Source: DATFVA01 sp963832355 (GTDB lineage: Bacteria; Bacteroidota; Ignavibacteria; Ignavibacteriales; Ignavibacteriaceae). Taken from it: a DNA stretch of 64,000 nucleotides. Location of the stretch: assembly GCA_963832355.1 (NCBI GenBank), contig CAWHTX010000017.1:124001-188000 (forward strand), written 5' to 3'. Shown here piece after piece: positions 56,080 to 64,000 of this stretch. The notes under the pieces are model-generated. The model searched no databases. It was not told the DNA's origin and saw only the letters and a program-made list of their open reading frames with translations. Each line of letters starts with the position of its first letter. Position 1 is the first letter of the stretch. The position numbers and the translations under genes are program-made.

Positions 56080-56496
56080 ATGAAAAAAATATTATTAGCC
56101 GGATTCATACTTGTATTATTTGCAGCAGCAGATGTATCAGCTCAGCAGCTTATTTATACTCCAGTTAACCCGTCATTCGGGGGATACTATTTCAACGGAC
56201 AGACATTATTGAGTGAAGCCCAGGCTCAGAACGGATTCACTTCGGGATCAAGTTCATATAACCCTTACTCACAGAATCCGCTTGATGATTTTAAGAATAG
56301 TTTGAACCGGCAGATATTAAGTCAGCTCTCACGGCAGCTCTTAACTAATGTATTCGGAGAAGCAGGTCTAACAGAAGGGCATTATGATCTTGGTGATTAT
56401 TCGATAGATATCACACCGGGCGGTGACGGAGTACATATTGATATTTTTGATACCGGAACGGGTGATCAGACTACTGTAATTCTCCCATATTTCTAA
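56080..56496 (+). CDS. csgF: Curli assembly protein CsgF
   Basis: 138 residues. After the signal peptide the mature start QQLIYTPVNPSFGGYYFNGQ matches the CsgF segment that inserts in the CsgG pore (the consensus includes the NPxFGG motif). It continues with SQNPLDDFKNSLNRQILSQLSRQL and a beta-rich C-terminus (YDLGDYSIDITPGGDGVHI). CsgF sits at the outer mouth of the channel and anchors the nucleating curlin. It lies between csgE and csgG. Confidence 0.92.
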   Translation: MKKILLAGFILVLFAAADVSAQQLIYTPVNPSFGGYYFNGQTLLSEAQAQNGFTSGSSSYNPYSQNPLDDFKNSLNRQILSQLSRQLLTNVFGEAGLTEGHYDLGDYSIDITPGGDGVHIDIFDTGTGDQTTVILPYF

Positions 56497-56512
56497 GCCT
56501 GAAAGAATAACG

Positions 56513-57886
56513 ATGAGTAAAGCAAAATATATTAGTTACATTATAATTTTGATCCTGATGGTATCCTTGTTCGGCTGTACAACATATATGCAGCCGCTGA
56601 AAACAAAGGATGCGACAGTTGGAGCACCATCGGCAGTCAACAAAGATCTTCGTTCACTTCCTGCTCCGAAGGATAAGATAGTTGCAGCTGTATATAAATT
56701 CAGGGACCAGACAGGGCAGTATAAAGCTTCATCAACTAGTTCAACATTTTCTACTGCGGTTACCCAGGGAGCAACCTCTATCCTTCTGCGTGCCCTTGAA
56801 GAATCAGGCTGGTTTGTTGTTATTGAGAGGGAAGGACTTTCAGATCTGCTTAATGAAAGAAAAATAATAAGATCCAGTCGTGCTAACTATCAGGGAGAAA
56901 CGGGTGAAGATTCACAGCTGCTGCCTCCATTACTTTTTGCAGGTGTGATCCTGGAGGGTGGTATTATCTCTTACGACACAAATATTCTAACCGGCGGGGC
57001 GGGAATAAAATATTTTGGCGTTGGTGCATCGGGACAGTATAGGCAGGACAGGGTGACCATCTATCTTCGTGCGATTTCAACACAAAGTGGCAGGATATTA
57101 AAAACTGTCTATACAACAAAAACGATTCTTTCTCAGATGGTTGATGTAGGACTTTATAAGTTCGTTAATTTCCAGAGACTGCTTGAAGTTGAAACAGGAT
57201 ACAGCTACAATGAGCCTCCTGAAATGTGTGTAACAGAAGCAATCGAGAAAGCAGTTCAGAGTCTGGTTATTGAAGGAATAAAAGAGAAACTCTGGACATT
57301 ACAGAACCCAATGGATATTTACTCGTCTGTTATCGAAAAATATGAGAATGAGAAAGAATTATCAGCAAAGACTAATGAATTTGGAATGGATATAATGAAA
57401 CCCAGAAAGAATTTTTCGGTTGGTCTGGCTTTCGGTGCATCACAATATAATGGTGACTATCCAAACCCGTTAACAAAAGCCAGCGGGAACATTTCCGCAT
57501 CCTGGTTCCCGGAACCGGACTTTGCAGTTTCGCTTACTTTTGGCAGAGAAATGCTTGAAGGCTACAGGTTTTATTCAGCAACTGTTAATACTGTAGGACT
57601 TCAGGCGGAGTATTATATGCTGCCCGACTACAAGCTATCGCCTTTCATCCTTGCCGGTGTAGGACTTATGGTGCAGGATAATGATTTATTCGAATTCGAT
57701 AAACGCTGGTATCCTTCTGTAAAAGCCGGCGGCGGTGCAGAATTTCTAGTAGGAAAGACCGGCATTGATATGGGATTAACTTTTAATTATTCACTCTCAG
57801 ATAATCTCGACAAAATAGACAGAGGCAAGTACAACGATTACTACTGGGAAGCTCTGTTCGGTCTAAGATATTACATAGGAAGATAA
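56513..57886 (+). CDS. csgG: Curli secretion channel CsgG with C-terminal barrel-like extension
   Basis: 457 residues against about 280 in E. coli. The lipoprotein signal ends VSLFGC (anchored Cys22). CsgG features include VAAVYKFRDQTGQYK, GATSILLRALEESGWFVVIEREGL, LLNERKIIRSSR, GGIISYDTNILTGGAG and the membrane-hairpin region after it. From about residue 295 an extra 160-residue domain of amphipathic strands begins (NFSVGLAFGASQYNGDYPNP) and ends with an aromatic-rich strand (LFGLRYYIGR), like a small outer-membrane barrel. CsgG forms the nonameric export pore. Confidence 0.93.
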   Translation: MSKAKYISYIIILILMVSLFGCTTYMQPLKTKDATVGAPSAVNKDLRSLPAPKDKIVAAVYKFRDQTGQYKASSTSSTFSTAVTQGATSILLRALEESGWFVVIEREGLSDLLNERKIIRSSRANYQGETGEDSQLLPPLLFAGVILEGGIISYDTNILTGGAGIKYFGVGASGQYRQDRVTIYLRAISTQSGRILKTVYTTKTILSQMVDVGLYKFVNFQRLLEVETGYSYNEPPEMCVTEAIEKAVQSLVIEGIKEKLWTLQNPMDIYSSVIEKYENEKELSAKTNEFGMDIMKPRKNFSVGLAFGASQYNGDYPNPLTKASGNISASWFPEPDFAVSLTFGREMLEGYRFYSATVNTVGLQAEYYMLPDYKLSPFILAGVGLMVQDNDLFEFDKRWYPSVKAGGGAEFLVGKTGIDMGLTFNYSLSDNLDKIDRGKYNDYYWEALFGLRYYIGR

Positions 57887-57956
57887 CTCTTCCATCGCTC
57901 TTTGAAATATTTTTAAGCGTTACATCAATGATCAAATGTCATTCTGAATTACTCCG

Positions 57957-57983
57957 TGTCATTCTGAACTTGTTTCAGAATCT
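57957..57983 (+). repeat. 27-bp hairpin repeat, TGTCATTC family, with a truncated neighbour copy
   Basis: It starts TGTCATTCTGAA and ends TTCAGAATCT, an 8-bp stem. The first 14 bases also occur at 57937-57950. It is the plus-strand relative of 1456-1482, with a compensating stem change. Confidence 0.65.
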
Positions 57984-58058
57984 AAAAAAAGAATTTGAGT
58001 GGGTTGTATAGCAAAAAAACTAATAAACTAATTAATTTAAAAAAAAAGAGGTCATATT

Positions 58059-58127
58059 ATGGAAAAAGCAGCAATGAAAGGAGGGGGTAGAAAAAGAAAT
58101 ACGGGGGTAACGCTGAAAAAAGTTTGA
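58059..58127 (+). CDS. Possible 22-residue basic peptide
   Basis: The ATG is preceded by AAAAGAGG at 9 bases and the frame reads MEKAAMKGGGRKRNTGVTLK plus KV. It is highly basic with no homologue known to me. It could be a real small gene or a decayed remnant between csgG and the curlin genes. The rest of 57887-58383 has no other ORF. A CCTGA-N5-TCAGG hairpin lies near 58177. Confidence 0.25.
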   Translation: MEKAAMKGGGRKRNTGVTLKKV

Positions 58128-58383
58128 ACAATTAAGGCGGCGCAAGAGCGGCACTTCTTTACACAAGGTGTATTGAAGTCCCTGACAAGCTCAGGCGCCA
58201 CCAATTAAACATTTGACAGGTTAATATTCGAAAAAATCGGTTAAATGTAAATTGGTGATTTCTCCTTAATGTTCAACAGCAGTGATGGGAAAGATAAGTT
58301 TTTGTGCTTTTATGAAATTTATCAGTTCCATAGTCCGAGGGGGGATTTATTAACTATTTTCTAAAATTTTTAGGAGAAACTCA

Positions 58384-59261
58384 AATGAGAAAGTTATTTG
58401 CTATTTTAACAGTTGTATTCTAGACTGATGACAGGATATCAACACAATAACCAAAGTGCGTCAATACTGCAACTGTTATCAGAATGGCAACAGGTGGCAA
58501 TATAGCAAACGTGAATCAGACTCAATCATATGGTGCTCGCAGTATCACTGTAGTTAACCCAGGCGTAAATTATAATACTCCTAATATCGATTCAGGGCTC
58601 AAATGGTTACCAGACAATATAATTATCAATCTCGATCAAAGGTGATTACAGACTGTGCTTTCATAACGACAGAATGGTAATACAAACAGGTGCTTCGACA
58701 ATATAAGTGTATATCTCACAACAGGAAATAGTAATGCAGGAATCCAATATTAGTTCAAGAAAACCTCGCCAGAACTCTAGTGTAATTCCGGTACAATAAC
58801 TGAAGTCATATGCTACCAGAGTGGAAATAATAACTACTAGATTCCATAGCAAGCTTATGGTGATGGCTGGAATAAAAATACACACTCTCTCTTACAGAAG
58901 GAAATTACTAATACTGCAAATCATGGATCAATATTATGGTCACTGGTTGAATTAGCTACGTTGGCTCAAAATGGAGACGACAATATCGCTCGAATCTTAA
59001 TCAACACCGATTGGTGGTGAAGAACACAGATTCTCAGTTAAGATAATAATACTTCACATACCAGAATGATAATAATAATGAGGCTTACATAGATCAGGTA
59101 AATGGTGTAAACAATAGTCAAAGTTGGGAGGATGGTAATTCGAATTATACTGATGTTATCAGTGGGGTTATAATAGTGATGCTCATATGGCCAGCAATCA
59201 GATAACTGCAATATGCACAATTTATAATCTAGAGCAGATAATAATAGTCAAATATAATTGA
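58384..59261 (+). pseudogene. Curlin-repeat (CsgA/CsgB-like) gene 1, disrupted
   Basis: AGGAGA precedes an ATG whose frame reads MRKLFAILTVVF and then a TAG. The same frame continues for over 600 bases with recognisable curlin-like pieces (NIANVNQTQSYGAR, GNSNAGIQ, CYQSGNNNY, LAQNGDDNIA) but is broken by about ten in-frame stops. After two frameshifts (near 59050 and 59165) other pieces follow (NDNNNEAYIDQVNGVNNSQS, YNSDAHMASNQIT). The position downstream of csgG and the N/Q/G-rich repeats identify an amyloid subunit gene. Either real decay or a poor consensus over repetitive DNA could explain the damage. Confidence 0.6.
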
Positions 59262-59325
59262 TCAATAGGGATTAAATCCCCCTGATTTATTTTTATATTG
59301 ATATCTTTCATTGTATGTAGGAAAG

Positions 59326-59888
59326 ATGTTCATCATGAAACAGTTTTTATAATTCTATCTTTTTATAATTTCTGTATTTCTTATCTAAGCCTCATGGACA
59401 AATTCCTAAGAACATTCACTCAAATATTTACCAGAATGTTAAAGTATCAATTCGAATTTGAATCTAATAATGCAGCGATGATACAGCAGGTGGGAATTAT
59501 AATGAGGCGAATATTAACCAGGCTGGTAACTCAGGAATCACTCCAAATATTGCGGAAATAAATCATGCAGCAAGGATATAAATAATTATGCTTCCTCCAA
59601 TCAGGTAGGCAATTCCAATTATACTGGAATCGGGCAGTATGGATCAGATAACTCAGCAGATATCAATATTGTTAGGAAGTTACAACTTCGCTGGTGTTCA
59701 ACAGGTTGGCAACGGTAACTTTGTGTAGTCAGGATTTAATCGGAGATAATTTGCACTTCCTCATTTTTCAAAATGGCAATGAAAACTTAATAAACCAGAT
59801 CCAGACAGAACCAACATCAATTCCAATCCAGATCCATCAAAATGGTAATGGAATGAGATTAACGATCATAAACGGGGGGATCTATTAA
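59326..59888 (+). pseudogene. Curlin-repeat (CsgA/CsgB-like) gene 2, disrupted
   Basis: GTAGGAAAG precedes an ATG, and the frame MFIMKQFL hits a stop inside what looks like a signal peptide (FYLFIISVFLI). Curlin pieces follow in shifting frames: SNNAAMIQQVG, NEANINQAGNSGITPNIAEI, ASSNQVGNSNYTGIGQYGSD, FAGVQQVGNGNFV. The last 65 codons (from 59694) are open, with IQIHQNGNGMRLTIINGG, a natural curlin end. The stop is followed directly by the CsgH-like gene. Confidence 0.6.
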
Positions 59889-60230
59889 GTGCTTTTGAAT
59901 GTTGAGAAATATTGGGTTTACTTAATTACGGCAGCGATAATTTTTATTGTTTTTAATACTAGTTCTTTATGTCAGTCATCGGATGTTAATATTGGATATA
60001 GGGTGACGGGTAACCATCTTAATATTGAGGGAAATTACAGCAATAATACCTCTGTTGAAGCAGAGATATCGTATCACCTCACGGTTGATAAACAAAGTAA
60101 GGCTGGAAATTCATCTACCGCTCAATCAGGACAGGTGAAGGTACCTTCCGGAAGTAAGAAAATACTTTCACAGAGTATGGTAGATTTCTCAATGGATGCT
60201 GTATACAAAATTCACCTTGTTGTTCAGTAG
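59889..60230 (+). CDS. csgH: CsgH-like curli chaperone
   Basis: 113 residues starting at GTG directly after the curlin stop, with GGGGGG about 11 bases upstream. A signal sequence (YLITAAIIFIVFNTSSLCQ) is followed by a short beta-sandwich: VNIGYRVTGNHLNIEGNYSN, SYHLTVDKQSKAGNSSTAQS, GQVKVPSGSKKILSQSMVDF and AVYKIHLVV. Size, strand pattern and the S-x-x-x-Q-x-G segment agree with CsgH/CsgC, periplasmic proteins that stop premature amyloid formation by curlin. The assignment rests mainly on pattern and context. Confidence 0.7.
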   Translation: MLLNVEKYWVYLITAAIIFIVFNTSSLCQSSDVNIGYRVTGNHLNIEGNYSNNTSVEAEISYHLTVDKQSKAGNSSTAQSGQVKVPSGSKKILSQSMVDFSMDAVYKIHLVVQ

Positions 60231-60316
60231 CGGGAATATCACTCTCGCTGACAAAGAACTGGAATTGAAAGGTTCGGAAATTCAAAAGCACTAATTATTT
60301 CTATAGTGGAGAAACA

Positions 60317-61816
60317 ATGTTAAGCAAGTTCGGATTATTCAGAAATATACTCATACTACTAAGTATTATCTTTATTTCCTCCTGTAAAGAAGATATAGTT
60401 GAACCTGAATTGTACGGTTCCATTTCAGGTATAGTGATGGATCAGGATGCCTCAACTGCAATTGAAGGAGCGAGTATAACAACCAGTCCTCCAACCAGTG
60501 CAATCCTTTCAGGCAAGGACGGAAAGTTTGCAATAGAAGATATTCTTGTCGGTAACTATACAATAACAGCACAAAAAAGCGGATATAAGAAAGCCAGTGT
60601 TTCAGTAAATGTTCGGGAAAATGCCGCTGCACAGGCTACGATTTTCCTGGAAGTGGATAATGGGGTCAATACTGCCCCGAATCCTCCTTCAGATCCGCTT
60701 CCATCAGATGGGGCTGTTAGTGAGCCGATAAATCCAAGCCTGAGCTGGAGTGCAAGTGATCCTGATGAAGGTGACACACTGTCATATACGGTTTATCTTT
60801 ATAAATCAGGATCGGCAAATAAGGAGATTATTGCTGAGAACATCAGTGATACTACAGTTGATGTTCAGGATCTTGAGTATAGTACTACTTACTACTGGCA
60901 GGTTGTTGTAAAGGACTCGAGCGGACTCTCAGCTAATGGTGAGACCTGGTCCTTTACAACAATGTCTTTTCCTGATAATCCAGTGGTTTACGCTAAAAAA
61001 ATAGACAATAACTATGAGATATTTTCTAATGATACTTCTGCTGGTGCCCCGGTCCGACTGACTACTATCGTTTCCAGGGAGTGGTGGCCGAGATTTAATT
61101 CCCGCAGAAGTAAAATTGCGTTTACATCAGATGAAAATATTGGCGCCAACATTTATACAATGGATCCTGACGGGTCAAATATTTTTAGAGTAACCAGCAT
61201 TCCGGTGTCGGGATATAATAATTACGGTATCGGTTTCTGCTGGTCATATGATGACGGCAAATTCTTCTACTCAAATAATGATAAGCTATATTCTATCCTA
61301 GCCAATGGTTCCGGCAGAACAGAAATTGCAGCTGCACCCTCAGGAAGGAATTTCCGCGAGGTTGAACAATCGCCCCAGGGTGATAAACTCGTTGTACTGG
61401 CAATCGGCAGTGAGGTTTATAACTCCGAGATTTATCTTATGAACTCTGACGGCAGCAATATGACCTTATTCGTTGGTAATGAGCCTGGAATAACTGAACG
61501 TCCTTCATTTAGTATTGACGGAAACAGCGTAATGTGCACACACGATGTTTCGGGATATCAGTCGCTCGACGGCAGACAGCTCGACTCTCATATCTTTATT
61601 TATCCTGTGGGAAGCGGCGACAGCATAGATGTATCCTTTAATAAGCCGGCAGGTACAAACGATACAAATCCCAGGTTCTCTCCCGATGGGGCGAAAATAA
61701 TTTTTAATAATGCTCCTAATGACGGTTCCAAAGCTCCCGAAATCTGGATAATGGATGCGGACGGTACAGACAGAAGGATGATCATCCAGGATGGACTTAT
61801 GCCTGACTGGAGGTAA
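60317..61816 (+). CDS. Lipoprotein with CarboxypepD_reg, FN3 and PD40/TolB-like propeller
   Basis: 499 residues. The signal ends IFISSC (anchored Cys23). A carboxypeptidase-regulatory-like beta-sandwich follows (about 33-115, GSISGIVMDQDASTAIEGAS), then a fibronectin-type domain (about 125-220, SYTVYLYKSGSANKE, TTYYWQVVVKDSSG) and WD40-like beta-propeller repeats of the PD40/TolB type (SRRSKIAFTSDENIGANIYT, NSEIYLMNSDGSN, PEIWIMDADGTDRRM). It ends the curli locus and is followed by a strong terminator. A surface partner of the fibres is possible but unproven. Confidence 0.78.
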   Translation: MLSKFGLFRNILILLSIIFISSCKEDIVEPELYGSISGIVMDQDASTAIEGASITTSPPTSAILSGKDGKFAIEDILVGNYTITAQKSGYKKASVSVNVRENAAAQATIFLEVDNGVNTAPNPPSDPLPSDGAVSEPINPSLSWSASDPDEGDTLSYTVYLYKSGSANKEIIAENISDTTVDVQDLEYSTTYYWQVVVKDSSGLSANGETWSFTTMSFPDNPVVYAKKIDNNYEIFSNDTSAGAPVRLTTIVSREWWPRFNSRRSKIAFTSDENIGANIYTMDPDGSNIFRVTSIPVSGYNNYGIGFCWSYDDGKFFYSNNDKLYSILANGSGRTEIAAAPSGRNFREVEQSPQGDKLVVLAIGSEVYNSEIYLMNSDGSNMTLFVGNEPGITERPSFSIDGNSVMCTHDVSGYQSLDGRQLDSHIFIYPVGSGDSIDVSFNKPAGTNDTNPRFSPDGAKIIFNNAPNDGSKAPEIWIMDADGTDRRMIIQDGLMPDWR

Positions 61817-61876
61817 GTGGATCTATAGCTCCCAGTATTGAAGAACCAAATCTAATATCCAACCTTTTGATTTTAT

Positions 61877-61906
61877 GCCATCGCTAAGCGATGGCTTTCC
61901 TTTTTC
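61877..61906 (+). terminator. Rho-independent terminator closing the curli locus
   Basis: An 8-bp perfect stem GCCATCGC / GCGATGGC with loop TAA is followed by TTTCCTTTTTC. Beyond it, 61907-62190 holds no gene. Confidence 0.9.
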
Positions 61907-62190
61907 AGATATCCCGACAAAGTTTTTACAATTTTTTGACAACTTTCTTTCCTGACTTTCCAAAATTTGGATGACCGGCTGCTGTTTGTAGTGCATTCAA
62001 CGTGGAGCTTCCCTAAAATCTGATGAAACAGCAGGGTTTAACGGTTAGGCCGGCCAATACGTTAAATATTTGTCGAGGATGATCCATTTAGTCCGTCCAT
62101 ACTGCGGGCTACAAATTTATTAAATGAATGATCGAACTAACCTAACGGAGAGCAGTTACAAAGTTTGTTATTTCGATGGAGTACTCCCAG

Positions 62191-62227
62191 CCGAAGAAAG
62201 AGATCCTGAGATCTCTTTCTTCTTCGG
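62191..62227. repeat. Long imperfect hairpin, dispersed-repeat type
   Basis: CCGAAGAAAGAGATC pairs with GATCTCTTTCTTCTTCGG except for a 3-base insertion, around a CTGA loop. Read on the minus strand the element starts TTGTCATCCCCGAAG, recalling the TGTCATTC family at 1456 and 57957. It lies 34 bp past the stop of the convergent gene and may also end its transcript. Confidence 0.5.
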
Positions 62228-62260
62228 GGATGACAATACACCGGTTACCTGTATGGGATA

Positions 62261-63856
62261 TTATTTTAATAAGTTCATCTTAATTATTTTAGTGAACCCT
62301 CCGGCCTGAATCCTTGCTATATATATGCCGGAAGCAATTCCCCCTGCATCAAAATTAACTTCATATTGACCAGCTGCCTTGTAAGCATTAACAAGAGTTC
62401 TTACTTTCTGGCCGAGGGAATTATAAATTGTAAGTTTAACATGGGAATCACTGCCAATATTATATTTTATAGTGGTAGCAGGGTTAAACGGATTTGGATA
62501 GTTCTGTGCCAGGGAAAACTGGACGGGAGCATCGAAGGAAATTTCAACCGGATCATAAATTTTCTGCGTTCCGTCGAAATCCTGCTGTATCAATCTGTAA
62601 TATGATAAACCATTTAGCGGTTCATTGTCCAAAAATGAATAAGAATGAAGTTCAGTAGAAGTACCGTAACCATCAATAAAACCAATAGTTAACCACTTTT
62701 GCTTATCGGAAGATCTCTGGATCTTAAAACCTTTATTATTAGTTTCTGTGGCCGTTTTCCAGTTTAATTCAATGTGTGCTCCCGAAATTTTAGCAGTGAA
62801 TGAGTTAAGCTCCACCGGCACATTATCCGGTAGAAAATCAAGTACATAAAGTCCTGTACTGATATCAGATATTATTACATTGCCTGACGGGAAAAACGGG
62901 TAGCATCCCCATGCTCCCTCATAGGTTCCCGAAGTGGAAGGATATGTATCATATCGCCCGACATAAACAGGGTTTGCAGGATCAGATACGTCAAGACAGA
63001 CAAATCCGTCTTTATAATATGACATATAAGCATACTGCCCGCGGATAAAAACATTATGGGTAGGAGTGTTTTCAGGCATTTGCCAGGTAGGAACTATGAG
63101 GTCCCAGCTGGTTCTGTCCTGCAGGTCCCAAACAGTAACATCGCGTACATTAAACTCTTCGCAGGCAACGAAATATCTCTTATCTTCAGTAAGCCATCCG
63201 CTGTGAGCATAGATGCCGGGTAAAGCCGCACTTTGGCTTACAAGCTGGGGATTTGCTTTATTTGAAACGTCTACAACATCATAGGTATCTTCCGATGAGG
63301 CATAAACAGTATCATCGTATACATATACATCGTGAACGTAACCGCTTGTGGAATAATATGCGGTCTGAACCGGATTAGTGGGGTTCGACAGATCCAGGAT
63401 GTGGATCCCGCTTCCAGTATTTGCTCCTACAACATATGCATAACCGTCAGCAATGAAAATATTATGTGCGGTCGAAAAGTAGGTAGTATTATTTCCAATA
63501 TAAGTAACACCGTTCGGCAGATCGGCGAGATCGACTATCTGTAAACCGCTTCCGCCTTCGGATACCATATACATATAATGATCATGTGTTTTAATATCCC
63601 GCCATATTGAGGATGGACCAGTTACAAAAGCAGCTTCAACAGGATTAAGGGGATCGGTTATATCTATTACCGATGTTCCGGTATTCACACCCAGGAGGGC
63701 ATACTCTCTTCCATTCTGATCTGTATAACCCCATATATCATTATATCCCGCAGAAGGATACTGATTAAGGTTACTCAGTAACTCTGTGTTTAGTTCCTGG
63801 GCAGAAACAGGAATTACAATGTACACCAGCAAAAGGAGTAAAATGAATTTTTTCAT
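62261..63856 (-). CDS. Choice-of-anchor B family protein (LVIVD repeats) with T9SS sorting tail
   Basis: 531 residues. A signal peptide (FILLLLLVYIVIPVSAQ) is followed by a seven-bladed LVIVD-type propeller (residues 25-350) with repeats such as TSVIDITDPLNPVEAAFV, GIHILDLSNPTNPVQTAYY and FVCLDVSDPANPVYVGRY. A connecting domain leads to the type IX sorting tail from LAQNYPNPFNPATTIKY to FTKIIKMNLLK. It should be exported by the type IX system and held at the cell surface. The function of the family is unknown. The tail is intact, unlike that of the protein at 25986. Confidence 0.85.
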   Translation of the reverse strand: MKKFILLLLLVYIVIPVSAQELNTELLSNLNQYPSAGYNDIWGYTDQNGREYALLGVNTGTSVIDITDPLNPVEAAFVTGPSSIWRDIKTHDHYMYMVSEGGSGLQIVDLADLPNGVTYIGNNTTYFSTAHNIFIADGYAYVVGANTGSGIHILDLSNPTNPVQTAYYSTSGYVHDVYVYDDTVYASSEDTYDVVDVSNKANPQLVSQSAALPGIYAHSGWLTEDKRYFVACEEFNVRDVTVWDLQDRTSWDLIVPTWQMPENTPTHNVFIRGQYAYMSYYKDGFVCLDVSDPANPVYVGRYDTYPSTSGTYEGAWGCYPFFPSGNVIISDISTGLYVLDFLPDNVPVELNSFTAKISGAHIELNWKTATETNNKGFKIQRSSDKQKWLTIGFIDGYGTSTELHSYSFLDNEPLNGLSYYRLIQQDFDGTQKIYDPVEISFDAPVQFSLAQNYPNPFNPATTIKYNIGSDSHVKLTIYNSLGQKVRTLVNAYKAAGQYEVNFDAGGIASGIYIARIQAGGFTKIIKMNLLK

Positions 63857-63869
63857 TAGGTCTCCGCAA

Positions 63870-64000
63870 TTATTTAAGTAGAAGTAATTTTATCGTCTTT
63901 TTTCTGTCGTGATTTCCGGCTGACAACAGGTATATTCCTGAGGCGGCAGAAGATCCGTTTTCATTTTCTCCGTTCCAGTAAAACTGATGGAGTCCTCCGG
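63870..64000 (-). CDS. C-terminal end of another T9SS-sorted protein (partial)
   Basis: Only the last 43 codons are in the window. They read GLHQFYWNGENENGSSAASG, then IYLLSAGNHDRKKTIKLLLL and K, the closing strands of a type IX sorting domain (W-x-G-x-x-x-x-G, SGIYLL, basic end). The main domain lies beyond the right edge. The stop is 14 bp before the ATG of the choice-of-anchor B gene, so the two are likely co-transcribed. Confidence 0.75.
   Translation of the reverse strand, partial: GGLHQFYWNGENENGSSAASGIYLLSAGNHDRKKTIKLLLLK

Noticed and set aside
58661..59220. Minus-strand ORFs of 60-74 codons inside the curlin region
   Set aside because: The coding character (N/Q/G repeats) is on the plus strand, and these frames are chance openings.

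Overview
The window reads as part of the chromosome of a free-living Gram-negative bacterium of the Bacteroidota/Chlorobi supergroup, most likely the Ignavibacteria. The evidence is several secreted proteins ending in a type IX secretion tail of the Ignavibacteria style (SQNYPNPFNPATTI near the C-terminus), a type IX 'plug' protein, an LptD-like outer-membrane protein, lipoproteins and beta-barrels, and many TTG starts. No rRNA, tRNA, CRISPR array, insertion sequence or phage gene was found.

Layout. 1-7.0 kb (minus strand): 5' part of a TreT-type trehalose synthase, a repeat-rich intergenic region, aroF, a DUF1684 lipoprotein overlapping mutS, and a HEPN/MNT toxin-antitoxin pair with a twin palindromic operator. 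7.3-12.4 kb (plus): RibD-like reductase, DinB protein, Phd/ParE-type toxin-antitoxin pair with its own palindrome, a small outer-membrane protein and two tandem secreted MORN-repeat proteins. 12.5-17.5 kb: agmatine to putrescine genes (aguB-aguA) and the three-subunit proton-translocating transhydrogenase pntAA-pntAB-pntB, closed by a terminator. 17.6-28.3 kb: an envelope operon (secreted protein, possible Sm-like small protein, type IX plug, Gfo/Idh/MocA oxidoreductase, LEA14-type lipoprotein), a ROK kinase, a frameshifted LptD-like gene, a NYN-domain protein and a large T9SS-exported protein. 28.4-40.7 kb (mostly minus): housekeeping genes mtaB, rpsA, cmk, dnaX, msrC, lon and a long-chain acyl-CoA ligase, with suhB on the plus strand. 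41-51.1 kb: SDR, DUF488, a lipoprotein, sucC, a TPR protein, aroE, a frameshifted aspartate aminotransferase, coaD and a haem/beta-propeller lipoprotein.

51.4-61.9 kb is the most interesting stretch: a curli (functional amyloid) locus under an adjacent PAS histidine kinase and NtrC-family sigma-54 activator. It holds a CheW-like protein, a LysM-CsgE fusion, CsgF, CsgG with a C-terminal beta-barrel-like extension, two curlin-repeat genes that are badly disrupted in this sequence, a CsgH-like chaperone and a PD40/FN3 lipoprotein. Three copies of one palindrome (GTAAA-N4/5-TTTAC followed by C/G-rich sequence) lie upstream of the kinase, the CheW-like gene and csgE. Two of them sit 73-76 bp ahead of sigma-54-like -24/-12 elements. 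This looks like a self-contained regulon.

Three conserved genes (the lptD-like gene, the aminotransferase, and the tail of the T9SS protein at 25986) each carry one single-base indel in a homopolymer or doublet. Repairing it restores the family sequence, so consensus errors in the assembly are a real possibility and should be kept in mind when judging the broken curlin genes. By contrast, an A9 run in dnaX with stops in both alternative frames looks like a genuine device for making the short gamma subunit.
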